The notes under the pieces: model-generated
Database searches by the model: none
What the model saw: only the letters and a program-made list of their open reading frames with translations
What the model was told of the DNA's origin: nothing
In this document: one piece after another, positions 16,267 to 24,678 of the stretch
How positions within the stretch are numbered: the stretch's first letter is position 1
Layout of the letters: every line of letters begins with the position of its first letter
Source of the DNA: Falsirhodobacter xinxiangensis
Lineage (GTDB): Bacteria; Pseudomonadota; Alphaproteobacteria; Rhodobacterales; Rhodobacteraceae
DNA length: 32,874 nucleotides
NCBI RefSeq assembly: GCF_004959935.1
Contig: NZ_SMYN01000006.1
Location: 205,434 to 238,307, forward strand
Reading direction: 5' to 3'
Translations under genes and position numbers: made by a program

Positions 16267-18344
16267 GCTGCTGCTCCCTTGCGGTCGAGGACGATGGAGC
16301 CTGCCGCGTCGATCCATGCGTCGAAGGCGGCGGTGACGAAGGTGGTGGTCTCGGCCTCGGCGATAAGGGCGGGGCCGGACAGGGTCGAACCGGGGGAAAG
16401 CGCCGCCCTGTCGTAAAGATGGACGTCGCGCCATGCGCCCGCGCGCCCGTCGAAGATGCGGGTGCTGCCGCCGGGGCGGGCTGGGATGCGGGTCGTGACC
16501 GGCGCGATGGCCTTGGGGCGGTCCTGTGCCGTCGCCGCGCTGACGGACCACGCCAGGATTTCGATGGCGGCATTCGGGATGCGGCGCCCGAAATGGGCCT
16601 CGTAAGTCGCCTCGTATTCGGCGCGGATCGCATCGCCATCGGCGTCCGTCAGCGCGCGCAGCGGCAGGGAAACGGCGATCTCGTGCCCTTGGCCGACATA
16701 GCGCATGAAGGCAATCCGCGTCTCCTGCGTGGGCGCGCCTTGGGATGCGGGTTCGACCCATGCGCGGATCTCGCGGCCGACCTCGTCCAGCACCGCGGTT
16801 GCGGCGACGGGATCGAACCGGTCCAGCCGCTGATATGCGCTGCGGACGATCTCCAGCGCGACGGGCGCGGCAAGGAAGCCGACAGCCGAGCCGACACCAG
16901 CGTTGGAGGGGATGATCACCCGCGGCACGCCGATCTTCTCGGCCACGCGGGCGACATGCAGCGGGGCCGCGCCGCCGAATGCGATCATGGTATGATCCGA
17001 GGCATCGACGCCCCGTTCCACCGTATGCGCCCGGGCGGCGCTGGCCATATTCTCGCACACCACCTCATAGACCGCATGGGCGGCGGTTTCGTCATCCAAG
17101 CCCAGCGGCGCGCCGATCGCTTCGCGCAATGCCGCCCGCGCCTTTTCGGGATCGAGCGTGATTGCCCCCCCGGCGAAACCATCGGGCCGGATCAGGCCCA
17201 GCGCCACATCGGCATCCGTGACAGCAGGACGAGCGCCTCCAAGTCCATAGGAGGCGGGACCGGGCACCGAGGACGCGCTTTCCGGCCCGACGCCGATGCG
17301 GCCCAGATGATCCACACCGGCCAGCGATCCGCCGCCCGCGCCGATCTCGACCAATTCGATCACCGGAATACGCAGCGGCAGGCCCGACCCTTTGAGGAAC
17401 CTGGCGGCGCGGTCCACCTCGAACAGGCGGGCGGATTCCGTGCGGAAGTCGCGGATCAGGCTGACCTTGGCGGTGGTGCCGCCCATATCGAATGCGATGA
17501 CGCGCCGCTCGTCCAGCCGCGCGGCAACCTCTGCAGCAAAGACCGCCCCGCCCGCCGGACCGGATTCGACCAGCCGCACGGGAAACGCCCGCGCCGTTTC
17601 GATGGAGGTCAGCCCCCCGCCCGAAGTGATCAGCGCAAGCGTTCCGACAAAGCCCCTTTCGCGCAGTTCCTGTTGAAGCCGCCCCAGATATCCGTCGATC
17701 AAAGGCTGGACATAGGCATTCGCGACCGTCGTCGAGATACGTTCATATTCGCGAATCTCGGGGCAGACGTCCGACGAAAGCGAGATCGCCAGACCGGGCA
17801 CCATCGCCCGCAGGATTTCGCCCGCGCGCTGCTCATGCTTTGGATTGGCATAGGCATGCAGGAACGCGATGGCGAGGCTCTCGACACGCTCCGCCCTCGC
17901 CCGCTCCGCAATCGCATGCAGCGCAGGCTCATCAAGCGGCAAAAGCACCTTGCCGCGCGCGTCGATACGTTCCGCCACCGTCAGCCGCAGAGGACGCGCG
18001 ACAAGCGGGGCAGGACGATCCAGCGCCAGTTCGTATTGATCGTAACGGCTTTCGGTCCCGATCTCCAGAACGTCGCGAAAGCCTTTCGTGGTCAAAAGCG
18101 CCGTCCTCGCGCCACGGCGTTCGATGATCGCATTGGTGGCAAGGGTGGTTCCGTGCACGAAGCTTGCGACATCCCGAAGGCTCCGCCCGGCAAGCGCGAG
18201 GATTTCGGCCACGCCCTGCATCACCCCCTTTTCGGGAGCGGCGGGGGTCGTGAGGACCTTTGCGGTCCAACGGCTATCGCCTTCTTGAAGAACGATATCG
18301 GTAAAAGTGCCGCCGACATCCGACGAGAGGCGTAAGGAAGACAA
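16263..18344 (-). CDS. hyuA: Hydantoinase A / oxoprolinase family protein, alpha (ATPase) subunit
   Basis: About 693 aa. The N-terminal phosphate-binding loop SSDVGGTFTDIVL and the second DMGGTTAKVSLI mark the actin-like ATPase fold of HyuA. FVHGTTLATNAIIERRG, LITSGGGLTSI, VESGPAGGA and FGGAAPLHVARVA are further family blocks. It should phosphorylate the cyclic amide that HyuB then opens. A TTG start at 18342-18344 is chosen because AAGGAT lies 6 nt upstream and the homologous N-termini are short; a GTG at 18372-18374 would add 10 residues but has no ribosome binding site. First gene of a six-gene operon; no clear promoter was seen upstream. Confidence 0.88.
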   Translation of the reverse strand: MSSLRLSSDVGGTFTDIVLQEGDSRWTAKVLTTPAAPEKGVMQGVAEILALAGRSLRDVASFVHGTTLATNAIIERRGARTALLTTKGFRDVLEIGTESRYDQYELALDRPAPLVARPLRLTVAERIDARGKVLLPLDEPALHAIAERARAERVESLAIAFLHAYANPKHEQRAGEILRAMVPGLAISLSSDVCPEIREYERISTTVANAYVQPLIDGYLGRLQQELRERGFVGTLALITSGGGLTSIETARAFPVRLVESGPAGGAVFAAEVAARLDERRVIAFDMGGTTAKVSLIRDFRTESARLFEVDRAARFLKGSGLPLRIPVIELVEIGAGGGSLAGVDHLGRIGVGPESASSVPGPASYGLGGARPAVTDADVALGLIRPDGFAGGAITLDPEKARAALREAIGAPLGLDDETAAHAVYEVVCENMASAARAHTVERGVDASDHTMIAFGGAAPLHVARVAEKIGVPRVIIPSNAGVGSAVGFLAAPVALEIVRSAYQRLDRFDPVAATAVLDEVGREIRAWVEPASQGAPTQETRIAFMRYVGQGHEIAVSLPLRALTDADGDAIRAEYEATYEAHFGRRIPNAAIEILAWSVSAATAQDRPKAIAPVTTRIPARPGGSTRIFDGRAGAWRDVHLYDRAALSPGSTLSGPALIAEAETTTFVTAAFDAWIDAAGSIVLDRKGAAA

Positions 18345-18722
18345 GTTCTGATCCTTCGTTTCAAAGGCGCGCACAGGCGCTTCGGATCGAAAGTCTACGT
18401 CTTCGGTCAGGCTCAGAGCGATAGAAGCCTTTCCTGTTTTGCCATCGCCCGGCGCGCTGGTTCCGCCCCGACAGGCACGGGGAAAGAACTCTCGTTCTCC
18501 GGCCGGTCAGAGGTGCGATCCAAGGCCGATCAGGGAGGTTCGGGGCGACAACCGGATGCTGACGGCGCCCCGCCGTGATCGGCAAAGCGGAGGTCGGGGC
18601 CGAGCCCCGGAAAATCCAGGACCCTCCATCGCGAGCTAACGGGCGCTGCCGGCACGGAATTGATCAAGGCTGGCCGCAACCCGATTGGCACAGGGGGGCG
18701 GCGTCGCCCCCTCTCATAGTCC
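18345..18722. other. Intergenic region between hyuA and the TerC gene
   Basis: Both flanking genes are on the minus strand, so this holds the hyu operon promoter and the end of the sigma/exoD/terC transcript. Apart from the hairpin at 18694-18711 I see no convincing promoter, operator or small gene; the short open frames have no recognisable content. Confidence 0.5.
18694..18711 (-). terminator. Hairpin downstream of the TerC-CBS gene
   Basis: GGGGGCG (18694-18700) and CGCCCCC (18705-18711) form a 7-bp GC stem with a 4-nt loop, 11 nt past the stop codon. No T-run follows on the minus strand, so it would be a weak or Rho-assisted terminator. Confidence 0.4.
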
Positions 18723-20273
18723 CTAGGCCGCGATCCGCCGTGCCCTCAACATCTCGATCGCCCGGTTCTCGATCTTTTCGATCTCGAAGGTCCATTCGCC
18801 GATGATCACCGCCTCACCGGTCTCCGGCAGGCGTCCCAGCGACCACAGGACATAACCTGCCAGCGTGGAATAGCGTTCGGCCTCGTCTCTGAAGTCCGTC
18901 TCCAGCAGGTCACCCGCGCGGCGGATGTCGATCCAGCCGCTGAAGTGCCAAGACCCGTCTTCGGCCTGCTCGGCCAGCAACGGCTCCTCTCCCTCCTCCG
19001 GGAAGTCGCCTGCGATGGCCTCCAGGATGTCGGTCGGCGTTGCGATACCCTCCAACGCGCCGAATTCGTCCGGGATGACGGCAAGCTGCACGGGAGAGGT
19101 GCGAAGCTGTTCCATCAGGCGCACCACATTCAGGCTTTCATGCACGATCAAAGGTTCGCGGACGGAGTTGGCAAGGTCGATCCTGCCTGCCGTCAGCAAA
19201 TCGCGCAGAAGGTCCTTGGCCAGCGCGGCACCGACGAAGTTCTCCAAGCCGCCGCGCGCCAGAAGGAAGCGCGAATGGCCTTGGATCAGGATCTGCTCGC
19301 GCAAGGTATCCTCGTCCGCGTTCAGGTCCAGCCAGTCGATCTCGTTCCGGGGGGTCATCACCGATGTTGCGGGGCGGTCGGCCAGTGTCAGGACGGAACG
19401 GATCATGTCCTTCTCCTCGCGGCCAAAGATCGACTGCTCCTCGACCTGCTTGGCCATCGTATCGGCGGCTCCGCCAAGGTCCTCGCCCCGCGCGCCGCCC
19501 AGCATCCGCAGGACCGCCCCGGCGGTGCGGTCGCGCAGATCGCCCGTGGTCAGCACCCGTTCGCGGTTGCGGCGGGCAATCTGGTTCAACGCCTCGATCC
19601 CGACCGAGAAGCCGATGGCGGCATAGAGATAGCCCTTCGGGATGTGGAAGCCGAAACCCTCGGTGATAAGCGAGAAACCGATCATCATCAGAAAGCCGAG
19701 GCACAGGATCACCACGGTCGGGTGGCGCGACACGAATGCCATCAACGGTTTTGCCGACAGCATCATGACGCCCACGGCGACGATGACGGCGATCATCATC
19801 ACAGACAGATGTTCGACCATTCCCACCGCAGTGATGACGCTGTCGAGCGAGAAGACCGCATCCAGCACCACGATCTGCACGAGCAACTGCCAGAAGACGG
19901 CGTGGACGGGGTTGGCTTGCTTGTGGTGGGACGCGCCTTCCAGACGCTCGTGCAGCTCCATCGTGCCTTTGAACAAGAGGAACAGGCCCCCGAAGATCAG
20001 GATCAGGTCGCGCCCCGAGAAGGGATGCCCGAAGATGCTGAACAATGGCTCGGTCAGCGTCACGATCCATGCGACGGAGGCCAGAAGGCCCAGCCGCATG
20101 ACCAGCGCCAGCGTCAGGCCGATCATCCGCGCCTTGTCGCGCTGGTGCGGCGGCAGCTTGTCCGCCAGCACGGCGATGAACACGAGGTTGTCGATGCCCA
20201 GCACGATCTCCAGCACGATCAGCGTGGCAAGGCCAGCCCACGCGGCGGGATCGGACATCCATTCGAAAAGCAC
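18723..20273 (-). CDS. TerC-family membrane protein with CBS pair and CorC_HlyC domain
   Basis: A 516-aa protein. The N-terminal half is a TerC domain of about seven helices, with the acidic intramembrane motifs [14 protein letters not shown] (residues about 21-34) and [14 protein letters not shown] (about 138-151), like E. coli YoaE/YegH. The C-terminal half starts with a [13 protein letters not shown] linker, has a CBS pair (about 300-420; [13 protein letters not shown] through [15 protein letters not shown]) and a CorC_HlyC domain (about 430-510) ending [17 protein letters not shown]. TerC proteins are linked to metal export and tellurite or envelope stress. The gene starts 9 nt after the exoD stop, so the two are cotranscribed. 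Confidence 0.9.
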   Translation of the reverse strand: MLFEWMSDPAAWAGLATLIVLEIVLGIDNLVFIAVLADKLPPHQRDKARMIGLTLALVMRLGLLASVAWIVTLTEPLFSIFGHPFSGRDLILIFGGLFLLFKGTMELHERLEGASHHKQANPVHAVFWQLLVQIVVLDAVFSLDSVITAVGMVEHLSVMMIAVIVAVGVMMLSAKPLMAFVSRHPTVVILCLGFLMMIGFSLITEGFGFHIPKGYLYAAIGFSVGIEALNQIARRNRERVLTTGDLRDRTAGAVLRMLGGARGEDLGGAADTMAKQVEEQSIFGREEKDMIRSVLTLADRPATSVMTPRNEIDWLDLNADEDTLREQILIQGHSRFLLARGGLENFVGAALAKDLLRDLLTAGRIDLANSVREPLIVHESLNVVRLMEQLRTSPVQLAVIPDEFGALEGIATPTDILEAIAGDFPEEGEEPLLAEQAEDGSWHFSGWIDIRRAGDLLETDFRDEAERYSTLAGYVLWSLGRLPETGEAVIIGEWTFEIEKIENRAIEMLRARRIAA

Positions 20274-20282
20274 GGCGGTCTC

Positions 20283-20939
20283 CTATGAGGACAGGCGCAG
20301 GAAGAACTGCGCGATGAAGTGAAGCGTCGCGATCGTCGCGCCCGAAAGCAGGACGATGCAAAGGACCGAGGCCGCCCAGCCGATCAACACCCAGATCCCG
20401 TCGCGGGCGATGGCAGCCAGCGCCAGCACGCAGATGCATGCGGCGGGCGGGATGTTTCCCAGCGGGATCGGCAGGACGAGGATGAAGGCAAGGACCAGGC
20501 ACAGCCCGCCGGTGACGCGCGATGCCACCCCTTCGGTCACAGGTTCGAAGCGCGGATGCATGATCCGCTCGAACCGTCGCAGCACCGGGGTCGCGCGGGT
20601 GGCGATGGCGGCGAACAGGCTGCCCGAAAAGCTGCGCCGCAGGATCGCCTGCGGAAAGACCGGCCCCCTGTCGCGGATAAGCGCGACGGACAGATAAAGC
20701 ATCGGCAGGCCCAGCACCGCAGACGATCCGGGCGGGTTGGGCAGGATGTTCAGTATCCCGAAGATCAGCAGCAGCGCCTGCGTCGCCCGGCTGCCGAACC
20801 AGTGGATGAGATCGGACAGGCTGACACGATCGCGCCCCTCGGCAGCGAAACGGTCCAGCAGGTCGGAAAGCGGGAGGCGACTTCGGTCTTCCTCCGACGC
20901 CCCGGAGGGCGGGTGGTCATCGGAAATTACGTCTTTCAT
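20283..20939 (-). CDS. exoD: ExoD-family membrane protein
   Basis: A 218-aa protein matching the exopolysaccharide-synthesis ExoD family: an N-terminal RLPLSDLLDRFAAEGRDRVSLSDL helix pair, then helices with LLLIFGILNILPNPPGSSAVLGLPML, LFAAIATRATPVLRRFERI and LCLVLAFILVLPIPLGNIPPA. ExoD of Sinorhizobium meliloti affects exopolysaccharide production and alkaline tolerance; the biochemical role is not known. Its ATG overlaps the stop of the 49-aa gene upstream by 4 nt, and terC follows at once. Confidence 0.88.
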   Translation of the reverse strand: MKDVISDDHPPSGASEEDRSRLPLSDLLDRFAAEGRDRVSLSDLIHWFGSRATQALLLIFGILNILPNPPGSSAVLGLPMLYLSVALIRDRGPVFPQAILRRSFSGSLFAAIATRATPVLRRFERIMHPRFEPVTEGVASRVTGGLCLVLAFILVLPIPLGNIPPAACICVLALAAIARDGIWVLIGWAASVLCIVLLSGATIATLHFIAQFFLRLSS

Positions 20940-21085
20940 TCGCCCTCGTCATCGAAATCCTCGAAGCCGCCTAGGGACATCCCCGCCATGGCGTTACCCA
21001 GATCGGCCCGGCTCTTGCACGCGATTACAGCCGTCAGAGTTTCGATGCGCTTGAGGGCCTGTTCCTGCCTGACGGTCTGCGTCAT
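20936..21085 (-). CDS. 49-residue conserved-looking small protein, function unknown
   Basis: The frame starts MTQTVRQEQALKRIETLT, has one cysteine (VIACKSRAD) and ends with a glycine- and acid-rich tail (AGMSLGGFEDFDDEGE). Its TGA overlaps the exoD ATG in an ATGA junction, as coupled genes do. The composition is that of a real soluble protein, an amphipathic helix followed by an acidic tail, while the other frames of this stretch are not. It starts 98 nt after the anti-sigma stop. No family is recognised. A short regulator or chaperone-like partner of ExoD is conceivable but only a guess. Confidence 0.55.
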   Translation of the reverse strand: MTQTVRQEQALKRIETLTAVIACKSRADLGNAMAGMSLGGFEDFDDEGE

Positions 21086-21183
21086 GTCATGGGGGCAAGG
21101 GCTGGCGTGCGACGGTCTCGCGGATGCATCGCGGGTCCGCAGCCGCGTCTCGCCCTCCGGTCGTACCGGTCCATAGCGGCCCC

Positions 21184-21918
21184 TCATCTGGACGATCGCA
21201 GCAGTTCGGCGGCGGCGATCAGGGTGTCGGCCGGGGCGTGCGACCCAAGGACATGGGCGATCCCGCCATCTATGAACCACGCGAGGTTCAGATCTTCGAA
21301 ACTGGTCGATCCGAAACCGTCGGCCCCAGCTGTGCGGACAAGAAACAACGACATGCGGCCCTGATGAGGGGTGTCGAAGATCATCTCCAGCCCTGGGCCC
21401 TGCGGCGAGGGAAATATCTGAGCGTCGCGAGGCACCCATTCGTCCGGGATGCCGGGTGCGACTAGGCCGGTCAGCGCGCGGATTTCTACCGGATCGAACT
21501 CGGCCTCGGGCTGCGAGGCCATCGACAGGCGCAGCAGGCTGGCTTCCCGCGCCGCCAGCGCACTTTCGACGAAGGGTGGCGGGGGCGGCGCAGCGAACCC
21601 CTCGCGCACGCCGACCGGCCCGAAGGCGATCCACAGCGCGAAAATCGACGCCGCCGCCGCCATCGCCGGAACGCCAAGCCCGAACCAGCGCGGCGCCAGG
21701 GCCCGCCCGAGTTCCTTTGCGCGCTGACCGTCGCCCACCCTGCCCCCGGGCAAGCCCAGCGCCAGCTTCAACTCTGCCTTCAGGCGCAGTTCGTCCATGA
21801 CACGCGCCGCCTCGGCCGGATGGAGGGCCAGCCATCCTTCGACCGCCATGCGCTGCCAAGGGTCGAGCTGGCCATCGACATAAGCGTCCAGATCGTCGCG
21901 GTTCACATCAGCCGGCAT
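21184..21918 (-). CDS. Membrane anti-sigma factor without zinc-binding cysteines
   Basis: A 244-aa protein. The N-terminal cytoplasmic part (residues 1-75) reads DDLDAYVDGQLDPWQRMAVE, the entry segment of ECF anti-sigma factors, with HPAEAARVMDELRLKAEL after it. One membrane helix lies at about 82-100 (LGVPAMAAAASIFALWIAF), followed by a proline-rich linker and a periplasmic domain of about 130 residues. There is no cysteine in the whole protein, so it is not a ZAS-type redox sensor; release of the sigma factor would need another signal, such as proteolysis. The start overlaps the sigma gene by 11 nt, the usual sign of a sigma/anti-sigma pair. Confidence 0.85.
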   Translation of the reverse strand: MPADVNRDDLDAYVDGQLDPWQRMAVEGWLALHPAEAARVMDELRLKAELKLALGLPGGRVGDGQRAKELGRALAPRWFGLGVPAMAAAASIFALWIAFGPVGVREGFAAPPPPPFVESALAAREASLLRLSMASQPEAEFDPVEIRALTGLVAPGIPDEWVPRDAQIFPSPQGPGLEMIFDTPHQGRMSLFLVRTAGADGFGSTSFEDLNLAWFIDGGIAHVLGSHAPADTLIAAAELLRSSR

Positions 21919-22429
21919 CCTTGCCTCCGATCAAGCGCAGGTTGGTCTTCTCGCCCGCCTCGAAGGCACGCAAGGTCGCGCGGGCACGGCTGACCCGGGC
22001 CATCAGCGTCCCCTGCGGAACGTGCAGCAGCGCCGCCGCCTCGACGTAGCTCAACTCTTCGACGGCGATCAGATGAAGCGCCTCGCGCTGGTCGTCCGGC
22101 AGTCGGAAGAATGCGGACCGAAGCTGGGACAAGCGCAACGCCTCCTCCTGCATCCCCGAAGCCTGCGGCTCCAGCAATGCGGCGTAATCCGCCTCGCGCC
22201 GTTCGCGCGCATTCCGGGCGCGGGTGCCGTCGATGAACGCATTGTGCAGGATCGACAGAAGCCAGCCGAGCAAGGGCCTTTTGCGATCCAGACTGGCCTG
22301 ACGCTCATGGGCACGCAGGAACGCTTCCTGCAAAAGATCTTCTGCCATGCCCTCGTCACGCGTCAGCACGATGGCATAGCGGCGCAGGCGGGGCATATGG
22401 GTCAGGATTTCGCGGCTTGGTCTTGGCAT
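21908..22429 (-). CDS. ECF-type RNA polymerase sigma factor
   Basis: A 173-aa protein with region 2 at about residues 10-75 (LRRYAIVLTRDEGMAEDLLQEAF, then LLGWLLSILHNAFID) and region 4 at about 105-155 (LPDDQREALHLIAVEELSYVEAA, then PQGTLMARVSRARATLR). These are group 4 sigma features. It directs RNA polymerase to a small regulon, likely including its own operon, and should be held by the anti-sigma factor encoded next. I could not find a convincing auto-promoter in the 51 nt upstream, so transcription may begin before the membrane protein gene at 23137. Confidence 0.93.
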   Translation of the reverse strand: MPRPSREILTHMPRLRRYAIVLTRDEGMAEDLLQEAFLRAHERQASLDRKRPLLGWLLSILHNAFIDGTRARNARERREADYAALLEPQASGMQEEALRLSQLRSAFFRLPDDQREALHLIAVEELSYVEAAALLHVPQGTLMARVSRARATLRAFEAGEKTNLRLIGGKDAG

Positions 22430-22480
22430 GTCGATATGTATACGAAGCCGCGCAGCGAGTCCTTGCAGGCCGGCAGAAGA

Positions 22481-23137
22481 TTATTCTCGATCGGGAACGC
22501 CGCCCGCCAGTTTCAACTGCCCCGAAAGCAGAAAGATATAAGCCGCAAGTTCGACCGCTTCTTCGAGGATCTGATGGTCCCCCGGCCAAGCGCCAAGGTC
22601 GAGCCCCATATGCCCCTCGGACGCGGTCGAGATCAGCATCGCCGCGGCGAAAGCGAAGAAGTCGAACAGCGGCAGGCTGCCGTGCCGCCACGCACGCTTG
22701 AATGCCGCAATCGGGTCAGAGGTCGCAAAGGCGATAACGGCCACGATCAGGGCAAGGGCCACGATCGGTGTCACGGCGGGCCGATACCAGAGCAGCGACG
22801 ATGAAAAGCTTGGCCCGTAATGCGTCATGCCCACCGGATCGAGGAACACCGCGCCCCAGCTCAACTCGCGCGCGACGAGGATGATCCAGAGCACACCCGC
22901 CGCGATCCAGAGCCGCCGCACACCAGCATCGTCCCGGCGATACAAAAACGCCGACAGGAACGCCGCCGCGATCAGGACGGCGACTTGCGCATTCTCCAGC
23001 AGACCGTTTTCCCAGCTGATCCTGACGGGCGCATGCAGGCTCAGCGCCCATGCCGCAACCAACATCACGACGCCGGCGCCGCGGATCGCCTGCACTCCTG
23101 CGGCGCTGTGCAGGCTGGTATGGTCCGGAAAACTCAT
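22481..23137 (-). CDS. Hypothetical six-helix membrane protein
   Basis: A 218-aa protein with about six hydrophobic helices (VVMLVAAWALSL, AQVAVLIAAAFLSAFLY, LWIAAGVLWIILVA, VTPIVALALIVAVIAFA, LFDFFAFAAAMLIS, ELAAYIFLLSGQL) and a few conserved-looking acidic loops (ENGLLENAQ, ARELSWG, DHQILEEAVE). The glutamates next to helices and the His in GDHQILEE could bind a metal or substrate. I do not recognise the family. It precedes the sigma gene by 51 nt on the same strand and may belong to its transcript. The start is uncertain because no good ribosome binding site is seen. Confidence 0.7.
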   Translation of the reverse strand: MSFPDHTSLHSAAGVQAIRGAGVVMLVAAWALSLHAPVRISWENGLLENAQVAVLIAAAFLSAFLYRRDDAGVRRLWIAAGVLWIILVARELSWGAVFLDPVGMTHYGPSFSSSLLWYRPAVTPIVALALIVAVIAFATSDPIAAFKRAWRHGSLPLFDFFAFAAAMLISTASEGHMGLDLGAWPGDHQILEEAVELAAYIFLLSGQLKLAGGVPDRE

Positions 23138-23214
23138 CGGCGGCTACTGAGGAGTGCCGGGATTTATACGTAAATCGCGCGAAAGCAAAGCAGGCCGACA
23201 CGGAAGCTTCATCA

Positions 23215-23561
23215 ATATGTCGCCGCTTGGTTACACGCGCAGGCAGTTGCGCTACACCGAACGCTGGGCCGAAGCGGGTAGCGACCTCCGGGTCGGCAGC
23301 GTTCGGGCAACCATGACGATGCGACAGCCGAGACGATCAACGGTATCTTCAACGCTGAGGTCGTCCACCGCCGCGGACCAGGTCGCAGCTCCGAAGCGGT
23401 CGAATACGCCACATTGGGATGGGTCGACTGGTTCAACAACCACCCCTGGCTGGAGCCCATCGGGAACATCCCACCGGCGGAAGCCGAGGACAACTCCCAG
23501 GGCGAACCCACGCCTGCGCAACCAACGAAAATCAGCCCTCGGCAAACTCCGAGCGGTTCAG
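23215..23561 (+). pseudogene. IS3-family transposase OrfB, C-terminal remnant with IS end
   Basis: Translation gives YTERWAEAG..VGSVR, then after a frameshift near 23310 DATAETINGIFNAEVVHRRG, EAVEYATLGWVDWFNN and LEPIGNIPPAEAE. These correspond to the end of the DDE integrase domain of IS3-family OrfB (normally YTERLAEAGI..SVGSVGDSYDNALAETINGLYKAEVI.RRG and NNRRLLEPIGNIPPAE). The stretch around 23535-23561 (CCTCGGCAAACTCCGAGCGG) resembles the right terminal repeat of such elements. The N-terminal part, OrfA and the left end are gone. Confidence 0.8.
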
Positions 23562-23819
23562 ATCGCCCTGATCGAAAGCTTCAACGCCTGCGCGATGCAC
23601 GGCTAAACGAGGAGATTTCCGACAGCCTCGACGATCCCCGCCGCAAGATTCGCCGTATGGCGCTACTATAACGTAGTCAGGCCGCACCTCTCGCTCGGAA
23701 ATCTGACGCCGCTCGATGCACGCTGGATGCTTGGGCTACACGATGGCTCCGCGCCCGACGCGCTGGCCATCAGGCCACCCGCCGACCACCAATCTCAAAC
23801 CGGCCGACCCTCGTTATGA
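23562..23819 (+). pseudogene. Second IS3-family OrfB C-terminal remnant
   Basis: A different IS3 subgroup: IESFNACAMHG (normally AESFNGRLRDE), then LNEEISDSLDDPRRKIR in another frame, then YYNVVRPHLSLGNLTPLDAR and the tail GSAPDALA..QTGRPSL ending at TGA 23817-23819. The YN.VRPHSSLGNLTP motif around the last catalytic Glu helix and the GSAPGALA tail are typical of alphaproteobacterial IS3 elements. At least two frameshifts are present. It directly abuts the previous fragment, so one element probably landed in the other. Confidence 0.8.
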
Positions 23820-24024
23820 CCAGGCGACTGACCGCGGCAGGTCAGGGCGGCTTGCGGGGCAGTGCTGACCGAAGACGACGCGCGGCGGTTAGGACGGTTG
23901 GGCGCGAAGGGCAAAGTCAGCGATGGGACGGTATGGGGCCAGTGGATGAGTTCGGTAAGGAACCGCCAAGCCAGTGCCGCGAAGGTGCCGGGTGCCCGCC
24001 CGTTTTCGCGCTGCGAAATAGGCG
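23820..24024. other. Unassigned stretch between IS debris and the CHAP gene
   Basis: A plus-strand open frame (23862-24062, beginning VLTEDDARRLGRLGAKGKVSDG) runs into the CHAP gene on the other strand. It matches no family I know, and its upstream context is transposon debris. It is probably not a gene. Confidence 0.35.
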
Positions 24025-24573
24025 TCAGTTGCTGGCCAGCGTTTCGGCGGGACGATAGATGAAGCCATAGGCCGGGTTCACCCGACCGAAGCTGCCACCG
24101 TTGTCCACGCGCACCTGCGACCAGTCATTGCGGGGCGAGACGTCGATCACCGCATCCACGGTGATGCGGTTGCGCGTCCAGTTGGCCTGCACCACCTTGA
24201 TGGTGCGGGAGTCCACCACTTCCGCCACGACGGCGACATGGCCCATGGGCATCGCCTTTGAGGAACGGAAGTTCAGGACCGCCCCCGTGATCGGGGTATG
24301 GCCGCGCGGATACTCATTGCCTGCCTGGTTCCACCACGTATTGGCATTGCCACGAATCTCCACCCCCGAGACGAGGCGGGCGAAGGGCACGCACCAGATG
24401 CGGCTTTTGCCCTGAACCTGACGCGTGGCGTCATGGGTTGCCCGTTGAAGCTCGGCAGGGCTGACGGCAGCTACGACGATGGGATCGTTGGAATGATCGC
24501 CCGTCGACGCATGGGCACCAAGCGCCATTGCGCAAGAAATGGCGATGCCGCCGATCCAGCTCTTGACCTTCAT
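24025..24573 (-). CDS. Secreted CHAP-domain protein (probable peptidoglycan amidase/peptidase)
   Basis: A 182-aa protein with a Sec signal peptide (KVKSWIGGIAISCAMALGAHA, about residues 1-22) and one CHAP domain from about residue 55. The catalytic set is visible: Cys61 in IWCVPFARLVSG, His112 in PMGHVAVVAEV and Asn131 in VVQANWTRN, with the substrate-cleft segment TPITGAVLNFR. CHAP enzymes cut peptidoglycan amide or peptide-bridge bonds, in remodelling or lysis. The single compact domain without a cell-wall-binding module suggests a periplasmic housekeeping role. It lies downstream of tctA, separated by a terminator. Confidence 0.85.
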   Translation of the reverse strand: MKVKSWIGGIAISCAMALGAHASTGDHSNDPIVVAAVSPAELQRATHDATRQVQGKSRIWCVPFARLVSGVEIRGNANTWWNQAGNEYPRGHTPITGAVLNFRSSKAMPMGHVAVVAEVVDSRTIKVVQANWTRNRITVDAVIDVSPRNDWSQVRVDNGGSFGRVNPAYGFIYRPAETLASN

Positions 24574-24643
24574 TCTGTCCCAAATCCGTTTTGTCCGGTT
24601 GACAGGCAGACACCACGGAAAGGGTTAATGGATCAACAACGAC

Positions 24644-24669
24644 CGGCGGGGATGCGCGGAACCCCGCCG
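24644..24669 (-). terminator. Terminator of the tctCBA operon
   Basis: CGGCGGGG (24644-24651) pairs with CCCCGCCG (24662-24669), an 8-bp stem with a 10-nt loop, 10 nt after the tctA stop on the minus strand. A T-rich tail (GTCGTTGTTG) follows on that strand. The best terminator candidate in the window. Confidence 0.6.
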
Positions 24670-24678
24670 ATACATGTT

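Noticed and set aside
16260-18335. A very long plus-strand open frame opposite hyuA
   Set aside because: Its translation is His/Arg/Asp/Gln-rich low-complexity text with no motifs, the usual antisense shadow of a GC-rich gene; the minus strand encodes a clear HyuA.
18345-18374. GTG at 18372-18374 as the hyuA start
   Set aside because: No ribosome binding site precedes it, whereas AAGGAT lies 6 nt before the TTG at 18342-18344 and gives the usual short N-terminus.
23862-24062. Plus-strand frame starting VLTEDDARRLGRLG as a gene
   Set aside because: No recognised family, overlaps the CHAP gene antisense and is surrounded by IS debris.
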